A DNA stretch of 35,833 nucleotides from Bacteroidales bacterium (GCA_017935575.1 JAGBHI010000026.1:1-35833), one strand, 5' to 3'. Positions 8,900-17,111 are shown, counted from the first letter of the stretch. Translations and numbers: made by a program. The notes: generated by a model not told the origin, from the sequence alone.

Positions 8900-8939
8900 T
8901 TAGCCTAATTAGACCAATTAGTCCAATTAGGCTAATTTT
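8900..8939 (+). terminator. Terminator-like hairpin built from 9-bp tandem units
   Basis: TTAGCCTAATT (8900-8910) and AATTAGGCTAA (8925-8935) form a perfect 11-bp stem, with GAC/GTC able to extend pairing inside the loop, followed by TTTT. It lies 30 bases after the DUF6850-like gene and would end or attenuate the first three genes before the peptidase pair. Confidence 0.7.
8905..8937 (+). repeat. 9-bp tandem repeat CYAATTAGN, about 3.7 copies
   Basis: Four consecutive units: CTAATTAGA (8905-8913), CCAATTAGT (8914-8922), CCAATTAGG (8923-8931) and a partial CTAATT (8932-8937). Each unit contains the near-palindrome YAATTAG, which is why the array also folds as the hairpin recorded at 8900-8939. 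Confidence 0.7.
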
Positions 8940-8974
8940 CTAAATAAGTGCCAAATAAACCAACTAATTATATT

Positions 8975-11155
8975 ATGAAAAATAGTTTAAGATTACTATT
9001 TACTGCCTTATTAACGCTATGCGCAGTAGAACTATCAGCAGCAGAGAAGGGTTTTGCTATAGTTATTGACCCTATAAGCTACAAAGAGGCAAAGACCGAA
9101 GTTGATGCTTATGCTCAATCAATTGAGAAGCAGGGTTTGAAGACATACATAATTGAAGATGTATGGTATAACCCTGATTCAATTAAAACAAAAATTATAG
9201 AGTTGGCAACTCAAAAAAAAGCACCAATTGAAGGCGTTGTTTTTATCGGAGATATACCTGTCCCTATGATACGCGATGCTCAACACTTTACATCGGCATT
9301 CAAGGCTAAACAGGACCCTAAAAAGATGGAGTTTTCATCAGTACCATCTGACCGTTTCTATGATGACTTTGATTTGCAATTTTCATTTATTGAACAAAGC
9401 AAGGAGAAGTCTAATCAATTCTATTATTCGCTAACAGCTCAATCAACACAAGTATGCCAGCCTGATATATACTCTGCTCGTATGAAAACTTGTGATAAGG
9501 AGGGAAAATCTAAATATGACCGATTGAAAGCATACCTTAAAAAGGTTGTTGCTCAAAAGGAGGCAGCCGAGAAACTTTCGCAGGTATTCTATTTCGCAGG
9601 ACAAGGATATAACTCGGATTGTGGATTAGCACGTGTCGATGAAAAGAGTTCATATTATGAGATGTTCCCTAACCTATTGGGACAACCTTGGAGTCTTACC
9701 TATCAAAACCATGCTGACTATGAATTTAGCAAATATCCATTAATGAGTCAGATGCAACGCAAAGATTTGTCATTGGCGGTATTACACCATCATGGCTACC
9801 CTGATACAGAGTATCTTGATGATAACCCAATACCCCAAAATGCAGAACAAAATCTTGATGCTGTTAAATCGTTCTTCCGTGCTAAGATAAACACTGGTAT
9901 TCGCAGAGGTAAAGATACAACAGAGACCATAAACTATTACAAAGAGGGTTATGATGTACCGGAACATTGGTTTACATATGATGCTTTGTTTGGAGATGAT
10001 ATAAAGAAAAAAGATTCAATTTATGCAGAGCAAATGGATCTTCATCTAACTGACCTTGGTAAATATAAACCAAATGCAAGGGTGGTTATTCTTGATGCTT
10101 GCTATAATGGCGCATTTTGCCATGACGAATATATTGCTGAGGAGTATATCTTTGAAGAGGGTGATTGTGTTGTAACCATTGCAAATAGTGTAAACTCGCT
10201 ACAAGATAAATGGTGCGACCGTAACATCGGAATGTTCGGATTAGGTTTGCGAGTAGGAAACTTTATTAAATATAACCCCTATTTTGAGTCTCATATTTTT
10301 GGAGATCCGACATATACCTTTACACCCTTTACAAAACTTGGATTTAATGTAAATGAGGCTCTATATAAGAGCAATAGATTTTGGAAGAAACAACTCAAAT
10401 CGGAGTATGCGGCATTGCAAGCATTTGCTATTAATGAGTTGGCACAACGTAAGGCAATCTCTTCAGCCGAGATATTGGATATTTTCAAGAGATCACCTTA
10501 TCAAACAGTGCGCTTTATGGCTTTGAATACTCTTGCGACATACAAAGATGATAATTACATTGAATGTTTGTCATTAGGATTAAACGATAACTATGAATTA
10601 ATTCGTCGTTTTGCGTCAATACAAGCAGGGAAGTGTGGTGATTTGAGATTAATACCGGCCTTAGTATCATTGCTCTCTAAACCATCTATTGGAAAACGTG
10701 TTGATTTTCAATTAAAAATGGCTTTGGCTCTATTCCCTTACAATGAGTTGGTCGCAGAGTTTAAAAAACAGAATCCTTGTAAAGATTACTATAATGCTGA
10801 GGAAGAGACAGAGAAGATATTAAAATCGTTTGATAATTATTCCGATAAAACATTTGATGGCGATGTTGAACAAATCAGTAATCCCGAAGTTTCGGCAAAG
10901 AATAAACTTAAAGTAATACGTTCGTTCCGTAATCGTCCACTGCACCCTGCGGTAAAAGAGATTATTGCAGCATTCGAAACAATTGCCGAACCCGATTTAC
11001 AAACAGCTTTAATAGAGACAATGGGGTGGTTTAATATGTCTTACAAAAGAGCAGAAATAGCCGATTATTTCAAAACTGTTTCTGAAAATGAAAAGTATGA
11101 TAAATCAGTTAGAAATGAGGCGTTAAAAACCTATAAACGATTAATGGGAATATAA
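8975..11155 (+). CDS. Exported C25 (gingipain-like) cysteine peptidase with HEAT-like C-terminus, copy 1
   Basis: A 726-residue predicted clan CD peptidase. The frame is open from a GTG at 8948, but the ATG at 8975 gives a clean signal peptide (KNSLRL, hydrophobic core, ELSAA). The C25 landmarks occur in gingipain order: VVFIGDIPVP near 88-97, SDRFYDDFD near 125-133, IYSARM near 165-170, the catalytic-His strand LSLAVLHHHGY (H271-H273 then G274), the catalytic-Cys strand VVILDACYNGAF (C376), TIANSVNSLQDKW near 401-413, and FGDPTYTF near 442-449. Residues about 475-726 are helical HEAT-like repeats. There is no gingipain-type prodomain, no Ig domain and no type IX secretion tail, so a periplasmic location is most likely. 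The substrate is unknown. It is a paralogue of the next gene. Confidence 0.82.
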   Translation: MKNSLRLLFTALLTLCAVELSAAEKGFAIVIDPISYKEAKTEVDAYAQSIEKQGLKTYIIEDVWYNPDSIKTKIIELATQKKAPIEGVVFIGDIPVPMIRDAQHFTSAFKAKQDPKKMEFSSVPSDRFYDDFDLQFSFIEQSKEKSNQFYYSLTAQSTQVCQPDIYSARMKTCDKEGKSKYDRLKAYLKKVVAQKEAAEKLSQVFYFAGQGYNSDCGLARVDEKSSYYEMFPNLLGQPWSLTYQNHADYEFSKYPLMSQMQRKDLSLAVLHHHGYPDTEYLDDNPIPQNAEQNLDAVKSFFRAKINTGIRRGKDTTETINYYKEGYDVPEHWFTYDALFGDDIKKKDSIYAEQMDLHLTDLGKYKPNARVVILDACYNGAFCHDEYIAEEYIFEEGDCVVTIANSVNSLQDKWCDRNIGMFGLGLRVGNFIKYNPYFESHIFGDPTYTFTPFTKLGFNVNEALYKSNRFWKKQLKSEYAALQAFAINELAQRKAISSAEILDIFKRSPYQTVRFMALNTLATYKDDNYIECLSLGLNDNYELIRRFASIQAGKCGDLRLIPALVSLLSKPSIGKRVDFQLKMALALFPYNELVAEFKKQNPCKDYYNAEEETEKILKSFDNYSDKTFDGDVEQISNPEVSAKNKLKVIRSFRNRPLHPAVKEIIAAFETIAEPDLQTALIETMGWFNMSYKRAEIADYFKTVSENEKYDKSVRNEALKTYKRLMGI

Positions 11156-11181
11156 ACGATAAATTATCTCAATAAATTCAT

Positions 11182-11231
11182 ATAATAGATAGCAAAGATG
11201 GAATTTTATTTTTATCTTTGTTATCTATTAT
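11182..11231 (+). terminator. Long hairpin between the two C25 genes (terminator or attenuator)
   Basis: ATAATAGATAGCAAAGAT (11182-11199) pairs with ATCTTTGTTATCTATTAT (11214-11231) over 18 bases with a single G-U wobble, around a 14-base T-rich loop, and TTTATA follows. The right arm contains TATCTTTG (11213-11220), an exact TAnnTTTG match that could be a -7 element for the second peptidase gene. No -33 element is visible. Confidence 0.55.
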
Positions 11232-11267
11232 TTTATACAAAAATTAAAACCAATTAAATAGACTAAA

Positions 11268-13436
11268 ATGAAAGTGTTAAGTGTAAAAAGAGTATTGTTG
11301 CTTGTGGTGTTGTTTTGCTCGGGAGTAGCAATGGCAGGAGAGAGAGGATTTGCAATATTTATTGACAAAACAAGCTATGAAAAAGCTAAAGAAGAGGTGA
11401 ATGCCTATGCACAATCAGTAGAGAAACAGGGTTTGAAAACATACATAATTGAAGATGTGTGGTATAATCCCGATTCAATCAGAGCTAAAATTAAAGAGTT
11501 GGCAACACAAAAGAATGCACCGATAGAGGGTATGGTATTTATAGGAGATATTCCTGTCCCTATGCTTCTTGATGCACAACACTTTGCATCGGGCTTTAAA
11601 CCAAAACAATCAATGAAAAGGTTAGAGCGAAGTTCTTGTCCCTCTGATCGTTTTTATGATGACCTTGATTTGGAGTTTGAGTTTATCGCACAAGATGATA
11701 AAAAAACAAATCTTTTCTACTATACACTTACATCGCAATCAACCCAAGTTTGTGCCCCTGAGTTGTATTCAGGTCGTATAAAACCTTGCGATAAAGGCGA
11801 TAAAACCAAATATGACCGCTTAAAAGCATACTTAAATAAAGTTGTAGTTCAAAAAGAGAAGAATGAAATTTTATCGCAAATATTCTATTTCGGAGGTCAT
11901 GGTTACAACTCAGAGTCTATGCTTGCCCGTATGGACGAAAAAATATCATATTATGAGCATTTCCCTTGGTTAAAATCTCAAAATAATGGTATTGTGTATA
12001 TGGATCATCTTGATGATGAGTTCAGTAAATTCCCATTGATGAGTCAAATGCAACGCAAAGATTTATCTTTGGCAGTATTGCATCATCACGGTTATCCTGA
12101 TGAAGAGTATTTGAATGGTTATCCCTTGCCCAAAAATGCTGCAGATGAGTTGAAATCAGCAAACCGTTTCTTCCGCTCAAAAATTAGAAAAGCAGTGGAG
12201 GGTGGCGAAGATAAAGATGCGGCACGTGCACGTTGGGCAAAAAAATATGATATCCCATTACATTGGTTGGACTCAATATTTACACGCACTTCAATCCTTG
12301 AAGACTCTCTATACAACGATAAACTTGATCTCCATTTAACGGACTTAGGCAAATATCAACCAAATGCAAAAGTGGTAATACTTGATGCTTGCTTTAACGG
12401 AGCATTTAACCATGAGTCATATATTGCCGGAGAGTATATATTTGAAGGTGGAGATTGTGTTATAACTATCGCTAACAGTGTAAACTCGCTACAAGATAAA
12501 TGGTGCGACCGACATATAGGAATGCTTGGTTACGGTTTGCGAGTAGGAAATCTTGTAAAATATAACCCATATCTCGGTGCACATATTTTTGGAGATCCAA
12601 CATTTACATTTGTGCCAGGAGAGAATATCAAATTTGATGCAAACGAAGCAATATATAAGAGTGCTAAATTCTGGAAGAAGCAACTAAAATCGGCTTCGCC
12701 CGCGGTTAAAGCCTTTGCATTGGAGATGTTGGTTAAGAAGAATGCAATATCATCGTCAGATATGTTAGAAGTATTTAAGACCTCATCAGATAATACAGTT
12801 CGTCTTGTCGCTTATATGATGCTTACAACTATGAAAGACGATAACTTTGTTGAAGCAACAGCACTTGCTTTAAATGATTCTTATGAACTTGTACAACGCT
12901 TTGGCGCTGTTTATGCAGGAAAGAGTGGCGATGAGAGGCTTATACCCGCATTGGTATCAGCAATGTCTCGTATAGCAAACGGATCACGTGTTGATTTTCA
13001 ATTACGTGGAGCAATAGAGATGTTCCCTCATGAAAAATTGATTGTAGAGTTTGAAAAACAAGATCCTTGTAAAAACTACTATGATAGCGAAAAAGAGGAG
13101 AAGCGAATAAAGGCATCATTTGACCGCTATAACAACACTAAGTTAGAGGAGGAGTTGGATTTGCCAAATGCAACCATTAAGGAGAAGATAAATATGGTTC
13201 GCAACTTCCGTAATAAAAACCTACACACTGCAACAGATAAGTTGATGCAGATGTTTATGGCTGAAACAGACGAAGATTTACGATATACCATATTAGAAGC
13301 ATTCGGTTGGTTTAACTATTCATATAAACGAGCAGAGATAATCAACTTCTGTGAACAAGTTTGGGCAAATGAAGCATTTAGCGATAAGTTACGCAACGAA
13401 GCCCAAAAAACTGCAAAACGATTAAAAGGGATTTAG
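11268..13436 (+). CDS. Exported C25 (gingipain-like) cysteine peptidase with HEAT-like C-terminus, copy 2
   Basis: A 722-residue paralogue of the preceding gene, similar over its whole length. Residues 1-23 are a signal peptide (VAMAGE cleavage area). C25 landmarks: MVFIGDIPVPM near 89-99, SDRFYDDLD near 126-134, LYSGRI near 167-172, LSLAVLHHHGY (H272-H274, G275) as the catalytic-His strand, VVILDACFNGAF with C375 as the nucleophile, TIANSVNSLQDKW near 400-412, and FGDPTFTF near 441-448. Residues about 470-722 form HEAT-like helical repeats ending in AKRLKGI, matching the end of copy 1. About 100 residues separate the catalytic His and Cys, against 33 in RgpB (H211/C244), so both copies carry an insertion. 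There is no type IX secretion tail and no propeptide. Substrate and partner are unknown. Confidence 0.82.
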   Translation: MKVLSVKRVLLLVVLFCSGVAMAGERGFAIFIDKTSYEKAKEEVNAYAQSVEKQGLKTYIIEDVWYNPDSIRAKIKELATQKNAPIEGMVFIGDIPVPMLLDAQHFASGFKPKQSMKRLERSSCPSDRFYDDLDLEFEFIAQDDKKTNLFYYTLTSQSTQVCAPELYSGRIKPCDKGDKTKYDRLKAYLNKVVVQKEKNEILSQIFYFGGHGYNSESMLARMDEKISYYEHFPWLKSQNNGIVYMDHLDDEFSKFPLMSQMQRKDLSLAVLHHHGYPDEEYLNGYPLPKNAADELKSANRFFRSKIRKAVEGGEDKDAARARWAKKYDIPLHWLDSIFTRTSILEDSLYNDKLDLHLTDLGKYQPNAKVVILDACFNGAFNHESYIAGEYIFEGGDCVITIANSVNSLQDKWCDRHIGMLGYGLRVGNLVKYNPYLGAHIFGDPTFTFVPGENIKFDANEAIYKSAKFWKKQLKSASPAVKAFALEMLVKKNAISSSDMLEVFKTSSDNTVRLVAYMMLTTMKDDNFVEATALALNDSYELVQRFGAVYAGKSGDERLIPALVSAMSRIANGSRVDFQLRGAIEMFPHEKLIVEFEKQDPCKNYYDSEKEEKRIKASFDRYNNTKLEEELDLPNATIKEKINMVRNFRNKNLHTATDKLMQMFMAETDEDLRYTILEAFGWFNYSYKRAEIINFCEQVWANEAFSDKLRNEAQKTAKRLKGI

Positions 13437-13514
13437 TTTTTAGAAGAGAACTTTAATGACTTTAATGCCCCTAAAGACCTTATTAACTAACAACTGAAAA
13501 CTGATAGCTGAAAA

Positions 13515-14981
13515 ATGGAAATAGTAATAGGATTGATAATAGGAATAGTGATTATGGCGTTTTTACTTATCTATTTAGTAAAAGCGAAAAACTCTCTTGT
13601 AAAAAAACAAGAGGAGGAGATAAAACAACTTAATCAATCGTTAATGCGTTCCATTGCAGATAAAAACGACGTAGAGGTAAAAAACGCTACTATTGTAACT
13701 GAGAAGGAGGCTCAACAAAAGTTGTATGATGAAAAGGTTCGTGAATTTCAACAACTTAAAGGGCAATTGCAATCCATTTCAGAGGAGCGAGAGAATCTAC
13801 TAAAAGCAAATAGCTCACTTAGGGCAGAAAAAGAGGCAAAGGAAAAAATGCTTTCTGATAAAGATGCCGAGATAGAAAAACGCCTTAAACAGCAAGCCGA
13901 GCAATTTAAGCATCAGACTGAGACTTTGGAGTTACGTTTTAAAGAGTTGTCAGAGAAACTTTTAAAAGATAAAGTTCAAGAACTTGGAGATAGCAACAAA
14001 ACAAATCTAACACCTGTTATTGATGCCTTAAAAGAGGAGATGCAGAAGGTGGGGGCAGAGATAAAAGAGTCGCGCGAGAAGAGTGTAGCTCATAAATCGT
14101 CGTTAGATACTGCCATAAGAGATATGATGGAACGTACCAACGAGATTAGTACAGAGGCAACAAAATTAGCTGAAGCCCTTAAAGGAAAGTCAAAAACTCA
14201 AGGTATATATGGTGAGTTGATACTCTCTGATATTCTCCGAAGAAGTGGATTAAAAGAGGGTGAGCAGTTTGAGTGTCAGGTTATGTTGCGCGATGAGCAT
14301 GGTAATGCCATAGTAAACGAAGATACTCGCTCAAAAATGATACCTGATGTGATAGTTCATTATCCCGATAAAGATTTGATTATTGACTCAAAAGTCTCGC
14401 TAACCGCTTATTTGGAGTGGTGTAATGCCGAAACCGATGAGGATAGGGCTGTAGCTGCAAAAAAACATATAACAAGTATCAGAAACCATATCAAGGAGAT
14501 TGTTACAAAATCGTATGCTGCCTATCGTAAAGAGGTTAAGCGCGAAACCATTGATTGTGTGGTAATGTTTATCCCAAACGAGAATGCTTTGCAATTGATG
14601 CGCGATTTAGAGCCATCGCTTTGGTATGAGGCATATGACAATAAAGTCATAATAACAAGTGAATTGTCGCTCTTCTCTCTTTTAAAGATGATAGAGAACT
14701 ATTGGGCGCAAATAATACAGCAACGCAACCAGGATAAGATTATAAAGTCTGCCGAGAATATGCTTGAACGTCTTGGTTCATTATATGAGATGATGGACGA
14801 TGTGGAAAAAGCTTTCAGAAATGTAGAGACTAAGTTTGACAACGTAAAAAACAAGATGCTTACGGGTAAGCAGAGTGTAGCTGTCTCGGCACGTCAGGTA
14901 GTAGAATCGGGGGTTAAATCAGCCAAAATGGAACAGAAGCTTTCAGATAGCGAGATTTTTATGATTGGCTCAAAAGAGTAA
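13515..14981 (+). CDS. rmuC: DNA recombination protein RmuC homologue
   Basis: A 488-residue protein. An N-terminal membrane anchor (about residues 3-22, a run of I/V/L/G) is followed by a long coiled coil (about 25-215, rich in E, K and Q). The RmuC domain spans about 225-430: GIYGELILSDILRRSGLKEG, SKMIPDVIVHYPDKDLIIDS, then KVSLTAYLEW and the VVMFIPNENAL strand. The domain resembles a PD-(D/E)XK nuclease fold. RmuC proteins limit DNA inversions and rearrangements at short inverted repeats and are anchored at the inner membrane. It has no obvious link to the peptidase genes upstream, and the MalY-like gene starts 23 bases downstream. Length and motifs are normal. Confidence 0.93.
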   Translation: MEIVIGLIIGIVIMAFLLIYLVKAKNSLVKKQEEEIKQLNQSLMRSIADKNDVEVKNATIVTEKEAQQKLYDEKVREFQQLKGQLQSISEERENLLKANSSLRAEKEAKEKMLSDKDAEIEKRLKQQAEQFKHQTETLELRFKELSEKLLKDKVQELGDSNKTNLTPVIDALKEEMQKVGAEIKESREKSVAHKSSLDTAIRDMMERTNEISTEATKLAEALKGKSKTQGIYGELILSDILRRSGLKEGEQFECQVMLRDEHGNAIVNEDTRSKMIPDVIVHYPDKDLIIDSKVSLTAYLEWCNAETDEDRAVAAKKHITSIRNHIKEIVTKSYAAYRKEVKRETIDCVVMFIPNENALQLMRDLEPSLWYEAYDNKVIITSELSLFSLLKMIENYWAQIIQQRNQDKIIKSAENMLERLGSLYEMMDDVEKAFRNVETKFDNVKNKMLTGKQSVAVSARQVVESGVKSAKMEQKLSDSEIFMIGSKE

Positions 14982-15004
14982 TACAATATTAAGATAGAGA
15001 AGAT

Positions 15005-16183
15005 ATGAAGTACAATTTTGATGAGATGATTGATCGTCACGGAACACAATCCGTCAAGTACGATACAACTAAAGAGTTATGGGGAAGAGACGATGTTCTC
15101 CCTTTATGGATTGCCGATATGGACTTCAAAACGCCCTCTTTTATAACAGATGTCATAAAGGAGCGTCTATCACATGAAATATTGGGTTATCCCAAACCTC
15201 ACGACGGATATTTTGAAGCCTTTATAAAATGGGCAGATCGCCGTTATGGTTTACAGATAAAAAAAGAGGAGATACATCATGTCCCGGGAATAGTCCCCGG
15301 CATATATATGATGATAAATCACTTCTCAAATCCGGGCGATAAGGTTATGGTGCAACCACCTGTTTATCACCCGTTCCACAATGTTATAGCAGCAACCGGG
15401 CGTCAAGCAGTGCATAACTCGCTTATAATTGAAAATGGACGTTACCGTATTGATTTTGATGCAATGCGTCGCGATATAAAGGGTTGTAAAATATTTGTTT
15501 TGTGTAATCCTCACAATCCAGGAGGTCGTCGTTGGAGCAAAGAGGAGCTTACTCTTATGGCAGAGATATGTGCCAAAGAGGGAACTCTTGTGTTGAGTGA
15601 TGAGATACATGCTGATATGACATATGCACCTGCTCGTCACCTGCCATTTGCAGCAGCATCAGAAAAGGGACGTAACAACTCAATAACCTTTATGGCTCCC
15701 TCAAAAACATTCAATATGCCGGGAGTAGTATCATCGCAGATAATCATCTTTAACGAAGATATACGTAACAGCGCATTCCCATATTTAGATAATAACCACA
15801 TTTCTGGAGGAAATGTTTTTGCATTTGTAACAGCCGAAGCAGCATATAATCAAGGCGAAGAGTGGTTAAATCAGATGCTATCGTATGTATTTGCCAATAT
15901 GGATTATGTTAATGACCGACTAAATGCAGAGATGCCAAAGATAAAAGCAATGAAACCCGAAGCATCGTTCTTGATGTTCTTTGATTGCAGAGAGTTGGGC
16001 TTTGCATCACAAAAGGAGTTGAACGATTTCTTTGTAAACGAGGCTCGTTTGGCACTTAACTCAGGCGATATGTTTGGACCCGGAGGAGAAGGTTGGATGC
16101 GCTTTAATGCAGCATCGCCACGCGCCGTTATGGTTGAAGCAATGGACCGCTTAAAAGCAGCCTACGATAAACGTGGATTTTAA
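15005..16183 (+). CDS. MalY/PatB-type PLP-dependent C-S lyase (cystathionine beta-lyase-like aminotransferase)
   Basis: A 392-residue cytoplasmic fold-type I PLP enzyme. Family marks: LPLWIADMDFKTP near 32-44, which is diagnostic of the MalY/PatB group; LGYPKPHDGYF near 60-70; a PPVYHPF segment near 118-124; CNPHNPGG with N168; SDEIHAD at 198-204; and the Schiff-base lysine K234 in APSKTFNMPG. The C-terminal R within WMRFNAASPR would bind the substrate carboxylate. These enzymes cleave C-S bonds of cystathionine or cysteine conjugates. Some act as aminotransferases, so the exact substrate is open. The gene lies 23 bases after rmuC and ends at a strong bidirectional terminator. Confidence 0.88.
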   Translation: MKYNFDEMIDRHGTQSVKYDTTKELWGRDDVLPLWIADMDFKTPSFITDVIKERLSHEILGYPKPHDGYFEAFIKWADRRYGLQIKKEEIHHVPGIVPGIYMMINHFSNPGDKVMVQPPVYHPFHNVIAATGRQAVHNSLIIENGRYRIDFDAMRRDIKGCKIFVLCNPHNPGGRRWSKEELTLMAEICAKEGTLVLSDEIHADMTYAPARHLPFAAASEKGRNNSITFMAPSKTFNMPGVVSSQIIIFNEDIRNSAFPYLDNNHISGGNVFAFVTAEAAYNQGEEWLNQMLSYVFANMDYVNDRLNAEMPKIKAMKPEASFLMFFDCRELGFASQKELNDFFVNEARLALNSGDMFGPGGEGWMRFNAASPRAVMVEAMDRLKAAYDKRGF

Positions 16184-16199
16184 AATATAAATATGATAT

Positions 16200-16244
16200 T
16201 ATACACAAAAAAGGATTGCTCGCAAGCAATCCTTTTTGTGTATA
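16200..16244. terminator. Strong bidirectional terminator
   Basis: A stem of about 20 bp (left arm 16200-16220, right arm 16225-16244) has one unpaired A, a CGCA loop and A/T-rich outer parts that give a U tract in both directions. It separates the convergent MalY-like gene (plus) and the OmpH-like gene (minus). Core arms are GGATTGCT (16213-16220) and AGCAATCC (16225-16232). Confidence 0.9.
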
Positions 16245-16256
16245 TGTGGTTTGAAA

Positions 16257-16838
16257 TTACTTATTATATCTTGCGTTCAAAGCTTTAATAACCTCGTCAG
16301 TAATATCAATCTTTTTGGTAGCGTGTATTGTACCTGCATTGTTCAATACAATATCATATGCTTTGCTTAAAACATCGTCAATGTAGTTTTGAACAGAATC
16401 GTTAACGCGAAGAAGCATTTTTTGGTTGTTTTGCAATGCCTCAACCTCAAGTTTTTGAGCATACTCTTGAAGATCTTGTTGTTTGTTCATAATGCGTTGA
16501 TACTCTTGCTCTGCACGCTCTTGAGTTAAGAAAGCATTGTTTTTAACTTTGCGTTGGAACTCCTCCATCTCTTTCTCCAATGCTTTGCCTCTCTCGTTAA
16601 TGTTGGCACGCATAGACTCTTGTTGTTTCAACATCTCTTCGTTAAGTTCTTTAGCCAAGTTGTAGTTGCTTAGTAGAGAATCGGCATTTATATAGGCTAT
16701 TTTAATAGCAGAAGTGCCACAACTATCATTAGCAACAGTAACATTGCAAGAAGAAGAATTCTCTTTACATTGAGTAAACGATGCTGCAACAATAAGACCT
16801 GCAGCAATAAGCGATAATGTTTTGCCTAAATTTTTCAT
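16257..16838 (-). CDS. OmpH/Skp-family periplasmic chaperone-like lipoprotein
   Basis: 193 residues. An N-terminal signal sequence ends SFTQC with C24 as a likely lipidation site; glutamine before the cysteine is not canonical, so lipidation is probable rather than certain. A short Cys-containing linker (two further cysteines, near 31 and 40) is followed by IAYINADSLLSNYNLAKEL near 48-66, the OmpH/Skp strand and helix entry. A long coiled coil (about 65-145, rich in E, Q and K) forms the tentacle arms, and the chain returns to a short strand region with KKIDITDEVIKALNARY at the end. Skp-like proteins hold unfolded outer-membrane proteins in the periplasm. The upstream small membrane protein gene ends 14 bases before this start, so the two probably share a transcript. 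Confidence 0.87.
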   Translation of the reverse strand: MKNLGKTLSLIAAGLIVAASFTQCKENSSSCNVTVANDSCGTSAIKIAYINADSLLSNYNLAKELNEEMLKQQESMRANINERGKALEKEMEEFQRKVKNNAFLTQERAEQEYQRIMNKQQDLQEYAQKLEVEALQNNQKMLLRVNDSVQNYIDDVLSKAYDIVLNNAGTIHATKKIDITDEVIKALNARYNK

Positions 16839-16852
16839 AAATGTTTTAAATA

Positions 16853-17080
16853 TTAATTTTTTAATTCTTGTTCTTTTAAAATATCATCAAGGTTCTTTTT
16901 AGCTCTGTCACGCGCATCAGTTGAGACAGAACATGTAATGCCTCGCTGTCTCATATGTTTACTCGAACCTATATGCCCGTTGGGAAATTTACCACCCTTT
17001 TTGAATAAAATCTTTACAGCCATTGCAAATATGGCAAAGGCTATAATAATAAAGGTTAAAAGCAATACAATATACCACAT
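16853..17080 (-). CDS. Small single-pass membrane protein of unknown function
   Basis: 75 residues from the ATG at 17080. The frame extends to 17143, but the shorter form begins directly with the membrane helix (WYIVLLL onward, about residues 2-24) and resembles a short protein recalled from other Bacteroidales. After the helix come KKGGKFPNGHIGS and, further on, MRQRGITCSVSTDARDR, a conserved KFPxxHxG - GIxC pattern, then a polar helical tail. Orientation is probably N-out with the tail in the cytoplasm, given the lysines after the helix; this is inferred. It lies 14 bases upstream of the OmpH-like gene. I do not recognise a function. Confidence 0.7.
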   Translation of the reverse strand: MWYIVLLLTFIIIAFAIFAMAVKILFKKGGKFPNGHIGSSKHMRQRGITCSVSTDARDRAKKNLDDILKEQELKN

Positions 17081-17111
17081 TTTTGTTATATATTTGTATG
17101 GTACAATAAAA

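Noticed and set aside
11868..11925. GHG near residues 210-212 of peptidase copy 2 as the catalytic histidine
   Set aside because: The corresponding residue is Q in copy 1, and its place after the GR motif matches a non-catalytic strand of gingipains. The HHHG strand is conserved in both copies and in the correct order.
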